64,000 nucleotides of DNA from Kribbella jejuensis (lineage in GTDB: Bacteria; Actinomycetota; Actinomycetes; Propionibacteriales; Kribbellaceae). The position numbers and the translations under genes are program-made. The stretch is from NCBI RefSeq assembly GCF_006715085.1, contig NZ_VFMM01000001.1:1860001-1924000 (forward strand), given 5' to 3'. The notes below the pieces were generated by a model. It searched no databases and had not been told where the DNA came from. It worked only from the letters and a program-made list of their open reading frames with translations. Position 1 is the first letter of the stretch; each line of letters starts with the position of its first letter. Shown piece after piece: positions 34,653 through 44,589 of this stretch.

Positions 34653-34940
34653 CTAGGTTCCACTCGGCGTCCGATGATACCTATCCGCTATTGGAACCTG
34701 TCCCGGCGGGCGAATCCAGAATTTCTCCATGTCCGGGTTAAACTCAGTCAAATGTCCGCGCACCGTATCTCCCACCACATAGTCATCGCCGTCCTCGATG
34801 TAGAGAGCGTCGATAAACCCGACGTGCGACAGCTTCAAATCAACGATGATTCCCCAGCGAAAGGCGGCAATCACCACTCCCTCAACTATAGTCCCTATAA
34901 GAGCCTGTTCGCTCGCTGGGATCTTAGGTAAGTCCTTCAC
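34653..34940 (-). CDS. Candidate immunity protein, S1/OB-like fold
   Basis: A 95-residue protein resembling an S1/OB domain: LIGTIVEGVVIAAFRWGIIV, GFIDALYIEDGDDYVVGDTV and RGHLTEFNPD follow the strand pattern of S1 domains. Its GTG overlaps the RHS toxin stop by four bases (GTGA), the classic arrangement for a cognate immunity gene. GC content is visibly lower than in the RHS core, as expected for an exchangeable toxin/immunity module. The target toxin is the unrecognised RHS C-terminus. Confidence 0.65.
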   Translation of the reverse strand: MKDLPKIPASEQALIGTIVEGVVIAAFRWGIIVDLKLSHVGFIDALYIEDGDDYVVGDTVRGHLTEFNPDMEKFWIRPPGQVPIADRYHRTPSGT

Positions 34941-37900
34941 CGCCCCACCACCGATCGGGGATATTGATTCAATCGCTCGAATTCTTCTTTCGGCACCGCG
35001 ATCTGACCGTTCTCAAGCCCGTCATAGTTCTGCACGTACTTAGAGAAGTACTGATCGAAGTCTGCGCGCGGAATGCTCACCCTTATCACGGTGAGATCGT
35101 AGCCCCCGCGTGTCGAGTAGTCGAATGCTATCTCTTTCCCCTGGTCATGCACGCCGAAGTACGCCTTGCCGTCAGGATATCCATTCCCGGACCCAGGAAA
35201 ATCTTTCGGATCAAACCCCTCCCTGACGAGCTTGTCAGTCATGCCCTTGCTTGGAGCTTTGTAGATGTTGACGCAGTCGTCCGACTTTCCTGGCTCGCAT
35301 CCGTTCGGCGGCTGCGCGGCGGCCCCCGATTTATCCTCACCCCCGCCACCATCAGTCGTGTTCTGGGCAAGAGCGGAAGCTATCCCCAATAGTCCTCCGA
35401 CTACCGCGAGGACCTCTGGCGGAATGATGCCCCCGAGTCCTGCGCCGACGCCGACGCCGACGCCATAGCCGCCGCCAACGCCGCCGCTAGTGCCTCCTCC
35501 GCCTTGCGGCTCTTTGAAGTCGGTGTCGAACCAGTTGTAGGTGCCCGTGGAGCTGGCGTCGATGACGGAGCCGGCGGCGTTGAGGGCGTTCTTGTATTGC
35601 TGGTCGGACCAGGCGGTGGTTTCGTCTGTCAGGTCGCCGCCGGAGGTTACAACGGTGGCCGGCTGTGACGGGTCGGATGGACAGAGTGGGTTGCCGGTCG
35701 CGCAGACGGGGTTGCCTGGTGGTGGCTGCTTGACTGTCTTCGCGTCCTGCTCTAGCTCGTCCTTCTCTTTCTGGATCTTCTTCTTGAGCTGGCATTGGGC
35801 GTCGCAGGTCGGTGGGGGCGGCGGCTTAGGCCCGCACTTCGTCGTCTTGCAGGACGGATCGCATTTCGACTTACAGCCAGGGTCACAACTCTTCTTGCAG
35901 CCAGGGTCACAACTCTTCTTGCACCCCGGGTCACAGCCCTTGCCCTTGCACTCGCCTGTCGGCGGAGTAACCGGCGGGGGCTTCTGCTGACAGGTGTTGG
36001 TCAACGTGCAGGGTTTGACGCAGACCATCACCTGGATCGGAATCTCCGGACCCTTCCATCCGATGGTCTTCATGTAGCAGTTTCCGCCGCCGTCACCCGG
36101 GTCCACGCTACTGTGGCCGTCGGGGTCGTTGAGGGTGAGCGGGTTGCCACCTGCGTAGGCGTACAGGTTCAGGACTGAGCTCGCTGCGCCGCCGTCGACG
36201 TTGATGGTGTCGCGGGAGTTGAAGGTGCCGGTTCCAGGGTTGTACCAGCGGGCGCCTTCGTTTACGTCGCCGGAGCGGGGGTCGGTCCAGTCGCCTTGGT
36301 AGCCGACTCGGTACTTCAAGCCCGCTGCGCTGGTGGAGTTGCCGAAGGGGTCGTAGGTGCGGGAGTCGGGTAGGCCGGCGGTCAGGGTGGTGTCGGTGGG
36401 GTCGAAGCCGGCGAAGACGTCGCCGTGGCGGTCGGCCAGGACGAGACGTTTGGTGGTGTCGTAGCCGACAGCGAGGAGCCCGTCGGAGGCGGAGCGGCCG
36501 AAGAATTGGGTGCCATCGGAGACGACCTCGTCGCTGAAGCCGTCGTAGCGCATCCGGGCGGTGCCGGCTTGGACGGGACGGTCGAGGGCGTCGTAGGTGA
36601 AGTCACGGGCTGACCGGGTGATCATCCGGTCGAACGCGTCGAAGCTGAACGCTTCGGTCGTTGCTCCGGTGGTCTGGGTCAGGAGCGCGCCGCGGGGTGA
36701 GTAGGTGTAGGTGGAGGTGCCGTCGTCCAGGAGCCGGTTGCGTTCGTCGTACGACGCGAGCTTGGTTCCGGCGCTGGTGGTGACCTTGGTGCGGTTGGAG
36801 TCAGCATCCCACCCATAGGTGGTGGTGCTGGTTCCCTTCGTCCAGGACGTGAGCCTTCCGAGCTGGTCATACACGTACGTGTTGTTGCCGGCGCCGGAGA
36901 CGCCGGTGGTGTTCTTGGAGGTGATGTTGTTGTCGGCGTCGTAGCCGTAGGTGATCGACGTCACCGACGTTGTGCCTGCTTTGAGGACGTCGGAGTTCAT
37001 CCGGCCGTACGGGTCGTAGCCGATCGTGCGGACCCGGCCCGAGCCGTAGTCGATCGACGCCAACTGTCCGGCGGCGTTGTAGCCGAGGGTTTGCAAGACA
37101 CGCGTCACCGGATCCGTGACCGTCGCGGGGCGGCCGTTGACGTAGGTGAAGTCGGCGGTGCCAGCGGCATCGATGCGTTGGGTGAGTTGGCCGTCGGGGT
37201 CGTAGCCCTGGGTCGACGTTCCGGACGGACCGTCGGCGCGCAGGAGCATGCCGCGGTCGTTGTAGGTGTAGGTGTTGACGCCGTCGAGCGCGCTCGAGGT
37301 TGCGAGGCGTCCGTCGAGATCGTAGGTCAGGTTGCGGGCCGCGGTCGGTGCTTCCGCGTTGGCGCCGGTCTCGGTCTGCAGCCGGCCGGCCGCATCGAAG
37401 ACCCGGGTCCGGGTGACTCCACCCGGCGACAGTAGCGACACCGCGTTGCCGGCCGCGTCGTACGACGCTGTCCAGGTGCGGTCGGCGAGTGCGGGATGGG
37501 CCGTCGTCGATGGTTCGATGACCTTCTCGGGCAAGCCGAGCGTGTTGACCGTGTAGACGGTCGAGTTGCCGCGTCCGTCGGTGTAGCGGGTCCGGTTGCC
37601 TGCGGCGTCGTACCCGTACGAGACGTTCACCTGGTCGGTTGCCGACACCGGATCGGTCTGGGTGATGAGCCGGCCGAGCGCGTCGTAGGTGTAGGTCGTC
37701 GCGCGGTTCCCTGACGCGGGTGTCGACGAGGTCAGGTTGCCGTCCAGGTCGTACCCAAGCGCGGTGGTGCCGAGCGAGACGCCGGACGCGTTGAGGGTCT
37801 TGGACGCGACCAACTGGCCGGCCTGGTCGTACGTCGCGACGCTGCTGCGGTTCATGGCGTCGCTCGAGACCACCTGACGGCCCGCATAGTCGTAGCCCAA

Positions 37901-40900
37901 CTGCGTGACCACGTTGTTCGGGTCCGTGGACTTGATGAGCTGACCGAGCGAGTCGTAGCTGCTCAGTGCAACCGCGCCCGACGGCGACTGCGCAGACACC
38001 ACGTTGTCCATATCGTCATAGGCGAGCCGGGTGACGAAGTTCGCCGCAGTCGGCTTGCGTTCGACATCGGTTGACGTGACGACCCGGTCGAGGTCGTCAT
38101 AGGTGTACTGCTTCACCGCGCCCAGCGGGTCGGTGGTCGATGCAACATCCCCGTTCGCGGTGTAGGCGATCTTGGTGACCGCCCGCTCCGTGTTCGTCGT
38201 GCCGGGCGCGTCGACCTGGACCTGCTGGTTCAGATGGTCGTAGGTGAAGTTGGTCGTGTTGCCGCGTTCGTCGACCTGCTGGAGCAGGTTGCCGACCGCG
38301 TCGTAGCTGAAGCTCGTCTTCGGCGTAACAGCCGTACCGCCCGGCGGCGTATACGTCGGGGCGGTCACCTCGGTCGTGCGACCGAGCTTGTCGAACGCCG
38401 ACTTCGTGACGCTGCCGAGCGCGTCCTTCGACGAGGTTACCTGCCCGAACGCGCCGTACCCGACCGCAGCCGTCGGCTGCACATCCGCGGGTGTCCCGCC
38501 GTCCTGCTCGGCCTTCACCTTCGCTGCGACCGTCTTCACCATCCGGCCGAGCTCGTCGTTCACATACGTCGTAGTGAAGTCCGCCTTCACCGCACCGCTC
38601 GCGTTACCCCGCGGCGTCGTCATCGACGTCGCCAGACCACGCTGGTCATACGTCCACGATGTCGTCATGTTGGTCGCCGTGCCGCCGGACGTGTTCTCCA
38701 CCGTCTGCGACACCCGCCGCCCGGCCGCATCGAACACGTAGTCAGTCGCGTCCGTGACCGTCGTCGGCCCCGCAACGGTCGCATTCGACCAGTTCCCGGT
38801 GTTCGTCTCACGCGTCACGTTGCCGGCCAGGTCGTGGTCGTACGTCGTCGCGCGCTTCAAACCAGTCGGGTCGACTGTCTGGCTGGAGACACGACCGGCA
38901 GCATCGATTGTGTAGGTCGTGGTGGTCATGCGGTTGTCGGTCTTCGCCGAGATCCGGTTCCCGGCACCGTCGTAGGTGTCGTCCTCGAGCACGTAAAGCC
39001 GGGTGGAACCATCCGGGTTGTGGAAATCCTTGAGCGTCTTGGTCTTGAGCGTGTCGTCCAGGTTGTAGTCGTACGTCACGACCCTGCCCATCGCGTCCAC
39101 CTCGGCCACCTTGCGGCCAGACGGGTCGTACTGCGTCTTCGACCGGACCGCGTAGTCGATCCCTTCCCGCGGCCCGTCGGTCGGCGGGTTGTTCGGGTCG
39201 GCCGGGAGGTTCATGTCCCAGACCTCGGTCGGCATGTTCAAATCGCTGTACTTGTACTCGAACCGGTTCCCGTTCGCGTCCTCCGACCACGTCCGGTTCC
39301 CGAACTCGTCGTACCCCTGCTGCGACTCCTTGCCATCGGCATCGACCGTCGACGACAACCGGTTCCGGTCGTCATAGGTCATCGTCGTGACCCGCGGATC
39401 GTCCGACGTCTTCAGATCCCGCGCGGTCGTCTTCGTGACATTGCCGTCCGCGTCGTACTCCAGCTCAGCCTTCTGCTGGTGCTGTTCTCCCGTCACCGCG
39501 TCCGTCGTCACCGGCCCGGTCACGGCAACGACGCGCGACATCTTGTCGTAGTCGTAGGTCGTCGTGACGCCGTTCGGGTACGTGTCGGAGACCTGCGCCT
39601 CGGTCTTCTTCCGACCAATCTCGTCGTAGGTGTACTTCGTCACCAGACCCGATGGTGCGGTCGTCTGGACGAGATCGCCGTACTGGTCGTACAGGTACTG
39701 CGTTACCGCCGTCGTGGACGCGTTCACCTTCACCGACTCGGTCTTCAACAACCCGGGCGGCATCGGCTGCCCATCCGGGCCCGTCTGCACCCCGTCGGTG
39801 TACGTGTAGGTCTTCAACCCGCCGTTCGGGCTGAACTCCGAGGCCACGTCACCGGAAACCGTCAGGTTTCGGTTCACCTTGTAGGTGTCGTCGGTCGGTC
39901 CGGACGAGCGGCCGTCGCGAGTCTCCCAGAGTTTGTCCCACCGCGGGTCCAAGGCCGGCCACGAGTCGTTCGCGAAGTAGGTGTTGTACGCCGTATGGCA
40001 GTCCGTGCCCCCGGCGCCACGGCACGTCGTCGTCTGCGTCACGTTGCCGCGATCGTCGTACTTCATGCTGACCTCGCCACCCGTCTCGCTGGTCACCTTG
40101 GTCAGCTGACCGGTCGGGTCGTGGGTGTAGCTACGGACTCCGTACCCCTTGAGAGAGATCCAGTCCGGAGTGGTGTCGGCAGTCCAGGGCTGATGCGTGT
40201 CTTCGCCCAGGGGTCTGCCTGTGCGCACCAGCCAACCGCCGAGTGCGTCGTACTCGTACATGTACGAGGTCGGGCCAGGACCCGTCACCTGCACGTCGCG
40301 GAGCAGGTTCGCGCCGGTGAGTTGCGGGGTTCCGATCGTCCAGGAGCCGCCGTTTTCGTCGACGTAGGTCTGGACGCGGTCGTTGGCCGGGTTGTACTCG
40401 ATCTGCGCTGTCGTGCGGCCGCCGGCTGAGGTGATCGATGACAACTGGTCGGCGGCGTTATGTCCCAATTGCCAATGCGCGACCACATCCCTGGTGGTCA
40501 GCGGGTGCGAGTACATCGCAACCTCGTCGATCTGCCCGGTGAAGTACTTCACTGCCTGCGTCCCGTACGACGGCCACGCGGTCGGCGCTGCTGCAACCGC
40601 AGCCCCGATCTGATTCGCCGGGAATTGTGCGTGATCGACGACGCTCTGGGTGATCGTGCCGATCGCCGCACCGTCCAGGTACAGCGACTGCCGCGTACCC
40701 ATCGAGCTCAGCACTACGTGATGCCATTGGTTGTCGTTCACCAGCCCCGCAGACGTCATCGGAGCCGCCGAACCGTGCCAGAACTGGCCACGAAGCTTGC
40801 CGTCGGCACCGACGTACAGCACCGGCATACCACCGGTCGTTGGCTTACCCCACGACTCCTTCTGGTACCCCAGCAGTGGCTGACTCGTCGACCCGCTCGT

Positions 40901-43900
40901 CTTGAACCACAGCTCGACGGCTTCGTCACGGCTCCGCGTCGCCAACCCGTTCGGCAGACCGACCCTTCCCGCACCCGCGAACGAGACGGACTTGTCCGCG
41001 TCGCCGACAGCCGCCAACGGGCTGCTCTGACCGAACTGCACGCCCGAGTACGTCCCGAAACCGTCGTTCAACGCGATGTCGATCTCGTTGGTCGCGTTGG
41101 CGTCGCTGCCATCATCCGAAAGCCGGAAGTAGCCGTCAGGCCGGCTGTCGAGGACCGTGCTTCGGTAGTGCGAACCTTGCGTGGAGCCGTAGGAGGTGCA
41201 CTTCTGCTCCGCGTCGCACGACTTCGTCAACACATCGCCGCTGTACTCATAGGTCCAGGTCAGTGGAGAGCCGTTGACCGGCTGAGTGCTGACCGATGCG
41301 ACGTGCTTGTTGTCGGCCGTCCACGTGAAACTCAGCTTCCGTCCGGCACCGCCCAGGCTCGCAGCGGATTCCAATGTCCCGTCCGCACGGTACGCCATGA
41401 CAAGCGGCTGGCCTTGAGTGGCGTAAATCTTGCTCAGCTTCCCGGTCCCCGCGGCAAACTCGTACTTGGTGCCAGGCACGATCTGCAACGTCCACGGACC
41501 GTTCGCCGACGTAGCCACCAAGGTCGTCTTGGCGCCACGGGGTGCGGCGAACGTTCCATCAGCGTTCGCGCCGAACCTGACCTGCCTGCCATCCGGATAA
41601 GTCACCAGCGCGTTGCCGTCGTTCTCGATGACGAGCTGCATGTCGTAGCGGCTCGACCAGCCCGCGCCGAACAAGCCGGTGCGTCGCGGGTCCAGGCTGT
41701 TGTAGGTCCGTGCGACATTGAGCTCCGGGCCGGCGACCGGCACGACGACATCGAGAGCCGATGCCGTGTAGTTACCCACAGCCGGGTCGTACGGCTTGTC
41801 CTGCGACTTGCCGTCATTGTTCGAGATGTGACTGGTGATCGCCGGTTGCGGAACGTCGGTGAACATCGTGATCGGTGATCCGATCGTGTGCTGCCCATCG
41901 TTGTCCTGCACATAAATCTGCCACTGGTACTGACGGTTCCATGCCAGCTTCCCAGCGGGCACGATCCACGTCTTCGACGACGTGTAATCGCCACTGAAGA
42001 AGCACCCGACGAGCGGGTTGTCACCGACAACCTCACAGACCCGGAAGCTGTACTTCAAGGTGCTCTCCGGTGCATCCGGATCGATCCCGGCCGCCCACAC
42101 CTGCGGCGTCAGTGAGTTCGCCTGCGCGCCGTTCAACGGCCACACCTTGGACAGATCGACCACGGGAGGCACGTTCTGGATCGTGATCAACCGCGCCGCC
42201 GGTAGCACGCCCCAGTCGGTGTACCAGCGATACACCGAGGTATCTCGATGCACCATCGAGAACTCAAGTTGGTAGTCGACCCCGTCGGCAGTGCCCGGAA
42301 GCGGATTGACCGCGACGTCCAAGTTGATCTTTCCGCCATGCGGCACCGACGCGGTCACCGGGGTGTTGAGCACGGCCCAGTTCTGCAACTGCCCGTTCTT
42401 GTAGATCCGGTAGCTCATGAAGTCGTCGCCCGGCTGCCAGGTGAAGTCACCGAGGTTCGTGATCGTCATCGGGAACTTGCCGGCCTTGTCCTGCGTGACG
42501 TAGTCCTCCGGAGGCTGAGCCCGGAAGGCATAGGCCGCGTGGTAGGGCGAGTGCGTCACTGCAAGCTTCGGCGGGTTCGCGGTACTGATGCCCGCAAGCT
42601 TCTTCCATGAGTAGCGGTCCGTGCGCTGGTTCGCGAACAACGCGAACCCGAAGTTCGACCGCTGACCATCCACCAAACTCTGCAGCCAGGACACGCCTAC
42701 GGAGTTGAAGGGCAGCGCGTCGTACATCGGCTGGCACGCCGTCGTACCAGTCGTGCCCGACACATACCCGCGCGAGAAGCTCTTCGACGCGATCACCGAC
42801 GGCGTCACCTGCGGACCCGGGTACTTCAAACTCGGCAACGGCGTGGACTGCCAGCCCTCCATCGCGCCGTACACGTCCAGCTGACGCGACGAACACGTGT
42901 CCGCTTGGTAGTTGTAGACCTCCAACTGCGCAGCGACGATCGTGTCGTACCGGAACGCATCCACCAGGCTCGGGAACGACAACAACGAGGTGTACGCGTC
43001 CCACCCGGAGGTCGACGAACAGTTCGTTGTACCGGCTGCCGGACGGCACCCCACCTGCAGCTCGCTTGCTCCGCTGACCGAACCGTTCACGCCCGCGCTC
43101 ACCGCATAGTTCGGCGTCACCCGGTCAGTCGGAATCACCGTCGGGTCGATCCGCACCGGGAACACCCGTGCAGGATCGTCCAGCCACGTGCTGTCCGCGG
43201 TCACCTTCAGCGCCTGCCGACCATCGACCGTCACCAGCTCGTACGACACCGCGTTCGACGTCGCCGCAACCTCGACCGTGTTCGAATCCTCCATCGTCGC
43301 GCCCGGGATCCGCGCCCGCTCGGTGCCGTGCTCATCGGTCAATACGACATCGCGACCGGACAACGACGCCGTCAAGTTGTCGCTCAGATTCAGTGGAAAC
43401 ACGAACGACCGCGGCGCAGTCGCCGCCTTCAGAACGATCGTCTCCTTGATCCCGCGCGGCTGCGAGTCAAGCTCCAGATCAGTACTCGGCAATGCATCCG
43501 CGAAAGACACCTTGCTGCCAGCCACCTGACCGGCCACCGCGGCGGCGCCGGACAGACCCCAGTCGATGTTGTGGCCGCCACCAAGCTCCACACCCGCGAC
43601 CGGATCCGCGTTCGCCTGGGCAGCGATCCAGGAGTAGATCTCCGTCGAGATCGTCTCCCAGCCGCCGCCGTCCCGGGGCTGCAGGTTCGCGTTGATCTCC
43701 TCCCACGAACCGTCCGCCTTCTGGAAGTTCAGCGGCGCCGGGGACAGCACACTCGTCTCCGTGCCGTCCACGTTCGCGAACGTCTGCGAGAACCGATCCC
43801 GTTTCTCCGGCAGCTCACGGCTCGTCTGCTTGTTGAAACCCTTCACCTGCAAAGGTTTCGACGGCACCGGCTCCGCAGGCTTCGGCGCGGGCTGCTCCGT

Positions 43901-44218
43901 CGCGGCATTCACCGGCTTCGGCCCGGTGACAGGGAACATGTCCCTCAATGAGGGCGGCTTCACCTTGTTCTGCCCAGGCGCAATCGGCTTCGGCAACTTC
44001 CCGGCTCCGAGCTTCTGCACCGGCGCCTTCGCCTCACCCTTACCGGACATCGCCGCCTGCGGAAGAGGTGGCGGGCTGCTAGCAGCAGCCGCGGACGAAA
44101 CCGGCAACGCCGGCCCGATACCCGTCAGCGGAACCGCCAGAGCAACAAACACCGCCACGAAGCGCGCAATGCGAACCCGACGACGGCGAGCACGAGAAGA
44201 CAGCCTGGACACGGCCAT
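34937..44218 (-). CDS. Secreted RHS/YD-repeat polymorphic toxin
   Basis: A 3093-residue protein. An N-terminal signal sequence (ARFVAVFVALAVPLTGIGPA) is followed by a Pro/Lys-rich segment, a DNRLRE-like beta region near residues 390-560, a DUF6531-like RHS entry (VPVAGPELNVARTYNSLDP) near 825-865, a LamG/concanavalin-like domain (about 1015-1250), more than 1300 residues of YD repeats, and the RHS core end GARWYNPGTGTFNSRDTIN near 2660 with NPLTLNDPDGHS at about 2695. After this comes a variable C-terminus: Cys-rich CDPGCKKS repeats, a Gly-rich hydrophobic stretch and a 115-residue tip (VNIYKAPSKGMTDKLV to RSVVGR) that I cannot assign. The cage is thought to encapsulate the toxin. The start ATG follows GGGGGA. 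Confidence 0.93.
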   Translation of the reverse strand: MAVSRLSSRARRRRVRIARFVAVFVALAVPLTGIGPALPVSSAAAASSPPPLPQAAMSGKGEAKAPVQKLGAGKLPKPIAPGQNKVKPPSLRDMFPVTGPKPVNAATEQPAPKPAEPVPSKPLQVKGFNKQTSRELPEKRDRFSQTFANVDGTETSVLSPAPLNFQKADGSWEEINANLQPRDGGGWETISTEIYSWIAAQANADPVAGVELGGGHNIDWGLSGAAAVAGQVAGSKVSFADALPSTDLELDSQPRGIKETIVLKAATAPRSFVFPLNLSDNLTASLSGRDVVLTDEHGTERARIPGATMEDSNTVEVAATSNAVSYELVTVDGRQALKVTADSTWLDDPARVFPVRIDPTVIPTDRVTPNYAVSAGVNGSVSGASELQVGCRPAAGTTNCSSTSGWDAYTSLLSFPSLVDAFRYDTIVAAQLEVYNYQADTCSSRQLDVYGAMEGWQSTPLPSLKYPGPQVTPSVIASKSFSRGYVSGTTGTTACQPMYDALPFNSVGVSWLQSLVDGQRSNFGFALFANQRTDRYSWKKLAGISTANPPKLAVTHSPYHAAYAFRAQPPEDYVTQDKAGKFPMTITNLGDFTWQPGDDFMSYRIYKNGQLQNWAVLNTPVTASVPHGGKINLDVAVNPLPGTADGVDYQLEFSMVHRDTSVYRWYTDWGVLPAARLITIQNVPPVVDLSKVWPLNGAQANSLTPQVWAAGIDPDAPESTLKYSFRVCEVVGDNPLVGCFFSGDYTSSKTWIVPAGKLAWNRQYQWQIYVQDNDGQHTIGSPITMFTDVPQPAITSHISNNDGKSQDKPYDPAVGNYTASALDVVVPVAGPELNVARTYNSLDPRRTGLFGAGWSSRYDMQLVIENDGNALVTYPDGRQVRFGANADGTFAAPRGAKTTLVATSANGPWTLQIVPGTKYEFAAGTGKLSKIYATQGQPLVMAYRADGTLESAASLGGAGRKLSFTWTADNKHVASVSTQPVNGSPLTWTYEYSGDVLTKSCDAEQKCTSYGSTQGSHYRSTVLDSRPDGYFRLSDDGSDANATNEIDIALNDGFGTYSGVQFGQSSPLAAVGDADKSVSFAGAGRVGLPNGLATRSRDEAVELWFKTSGSTSQPLLGYQKESWGKPTTGGMPVLYVGADGKLRGQFWHGSAAPMTSAGLVNDNQWHHVVLSSMGTRQSLYLDGAAIGTITQSVVDHAQFPANQIGAAVAAAPTAWPSYGTQAVKYFTGQIDEVAMYSHPLTTRDVVAHWQLGHNAADQLSSITSAGGRTTAQIEYNPANDRVQTYVDENGGSWTIGTPQLTGANLLRDVQVTGPGPTSYMYEYDALGGWLVRTGRPLGEDTHQPWTADTTPDWISLKGYGVRSYTHDPTGQLTKVTSETGGEVSMKYDDRGNVTQTTTCRGAGGTDCHTAYNTYFANDSWPALDPRWDKLWETRDGRSSGPTDDTYKVNRNLTVSGDVASEFSPNGGLKTYTYTDGVQTGPDGQPMPPGLLKTESVKVNASTTAVTQYLYDQYGDLVQTTAPSGLVTKYTYDEIGRKKTEAQVSDTYPNGVTTTYDYDKMSRVVAVTGPVTTDAVTGEQHQQKAELEYDADGNVTKTTARDLKTSDDPRVTTMTYDDRNRLSSTVDADGKESQQGYDEFGNRTWSEDANGNRFEYKYSDLNMPTEVWDMNLPADPNNPPTDGPREGIDYAVRSKTQYDPSGRKVAEVDAMGRVVTYDYNLDDTLKTKTLKDFHNPDGSTRLYVLEDDTYDGAGNRISAKTDNRMTTTTYTIDAAGRVSSQTVDPTGLKRATTYDHDLAGNVTRETNTGNWSNATVAGPTTVTDATDYVFDAAGRRVSQTVENTSGGTATNMTTSWTYDQRGLATSMTTPRGNASGAVKADFTTTYVNDELGRMVKTVAAKVKAEQDGGTPADVQPTAAVGYGAFGQVTSSKDALGSVTKSAFDKLGRTTEVTAPTYTPPGGTAVTPKTSFSYDAVGNLLQQVDERGNTTNFTYDHLNQQVQVDAPGTTNTERAVTKIAYTANGDVASTTDPLGAVKQYTYDDLDRVVTSTDVERKPTAANFVTRLAYDDMDNVVSAQSPSGAVALSSYDSLGQLIKSTDPNNVVTQLGYDYAGRQVVSSDAMNRSSVATYDQAGQLVASKTLNASGVSLGTTALGYDLDGNLTSSTPASGNRATTYTYDALGRLITQTDPVSATDQVNVSYGYDAAGNRTRYTDGRGNSTVYTVNTLGLPEKVIEPSTTAHPALADRTWTASYDAAGNAVSLLSPGGVTRTRVFDAAGRLQTETGANAEAPTAARNLTYDLDGRLATSSALDGVNTYTYNDRGMLLRADGPSGTSTQGYDPDGQLTQRIDAAGTADFTYVNGRPATVTDPVTRVLQTLGYNAAGQLASIDYGSGRVRTIGYDPYGRMNSDVLKAGTTSVTSITYGYDADNNITSKNTTGVSGAGNNTYVYDQLGRLTSWTKGTSTTTYGWDADSNRTKVTTSAGTKLASYDERNRLLDDGTSTYTYSPRGALLTQTTGATTEAFSFDAFDRMITRSARDFTYDALDRPVQAGTARMRYDGFSDEVVSDGTQFFGRSASDGLLAVGYDTTKRLVLADRHGDVFAGFDPTDTTLTAGLPDSRTYDPFGNSTSAAGLKYRVGYQGDWTDPRSGDVNEGARWYNPGTGTFNSRDTINVDGGAASSVLNLYAYAGGNPLTLNDPDGHSSVDPGDGGGNCYMKTIGWKGPEIPIQVMVCVKPCTLTNTCQQKPPPVTPPTGECKGKGCDPGCKKSCDPGCKKSCDPGCKSKCDPSCKTTKCGPKPPPPPTCDAQCQLKKKIQKEKDELEQDAKTVKQPPPGNPVCATGNPLCPSDPSQPATVVTSGGDLTDETTAWSDQQYKNALNAAGSVIDASSTGTYNWFDTDFKEPQGGGGTSGGVGGGYGVGVGVGAGLGGIIPPEVLAVVGGLLGIASALAQNTTDGGGGEDKSGAAAQPPNGCEPGKSDDCVNIYKAPSKGMTDKLVREGFDPKDFPGSGNGYPDGKAYFGVHDQGKEIAFDYSTRGGYDLTVIRVSIPRADFDQYFSKYVQNYDGLENGQIAVPKEEFERLNQYPRSVVGR
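35874..35945. repeat. 24-bp direct repeats encoding Cys-rich CDPGCKKS units
   Basis: Two exact copies of a 24-bp unit (35874-35897, 35898-35921) and a diverged third (35922-35945) encode GCDPGCKKS-type octapeptides in the C-terminal part of the RHS toxin; a fourth degenerate unit (CDPSCKTTK) follows. Eight or more closely spaced cysteines result. Confidence 0.85.
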
Positions 44219-44589
44219 GAAAGATCCCCCTGGGCGTGGACGACCTGCACTTGAAGCCTGGGGTCCCCCGACCCCACCAGCGCCGACCAGAAAGTATCAG
44301 CCACCAATCCATTACGGCCAGCAATCTGCAACTTCCTGCAAAATCCAGAAAATCTGTAACGCTGCCGTGGTCCGTGCCGCTGACGCGGACCCTTGCCTGT
44401 TGCCCATCTGTCGTTAATCGTCTGGATGCCAGATAGCCGCACACTTTTCTAGGCCTCGCACTGCCGCAGCTGCGCACCCAGCCGGTCTTGCCTGCATCGG
44501 AGCACTCCGAGCCCGAACACGTCACCACTCGCGGCGCATCGCCCGGAGCAGGGTCTACTTCGACGGCAGCCGCATGCATCGCTACCTCG
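44219..44589. other. Upstream region of RHS gene, nothing identified
   Basis: The promoter of the RHS gene should lie here. The stretch is less GC-rich than its surroundings (about 44290-44460) and has short direct repeats of TTGCAG, but I see no clear -10/-35 pair or gene. Confidence 0.5.

Noticed and set aside
38234..40429. 731-residue open frame opposite the RHS gene
   Set aside because: Arg/Val-rich shadow of the high-GC YD-repeat coding strand; no domain.
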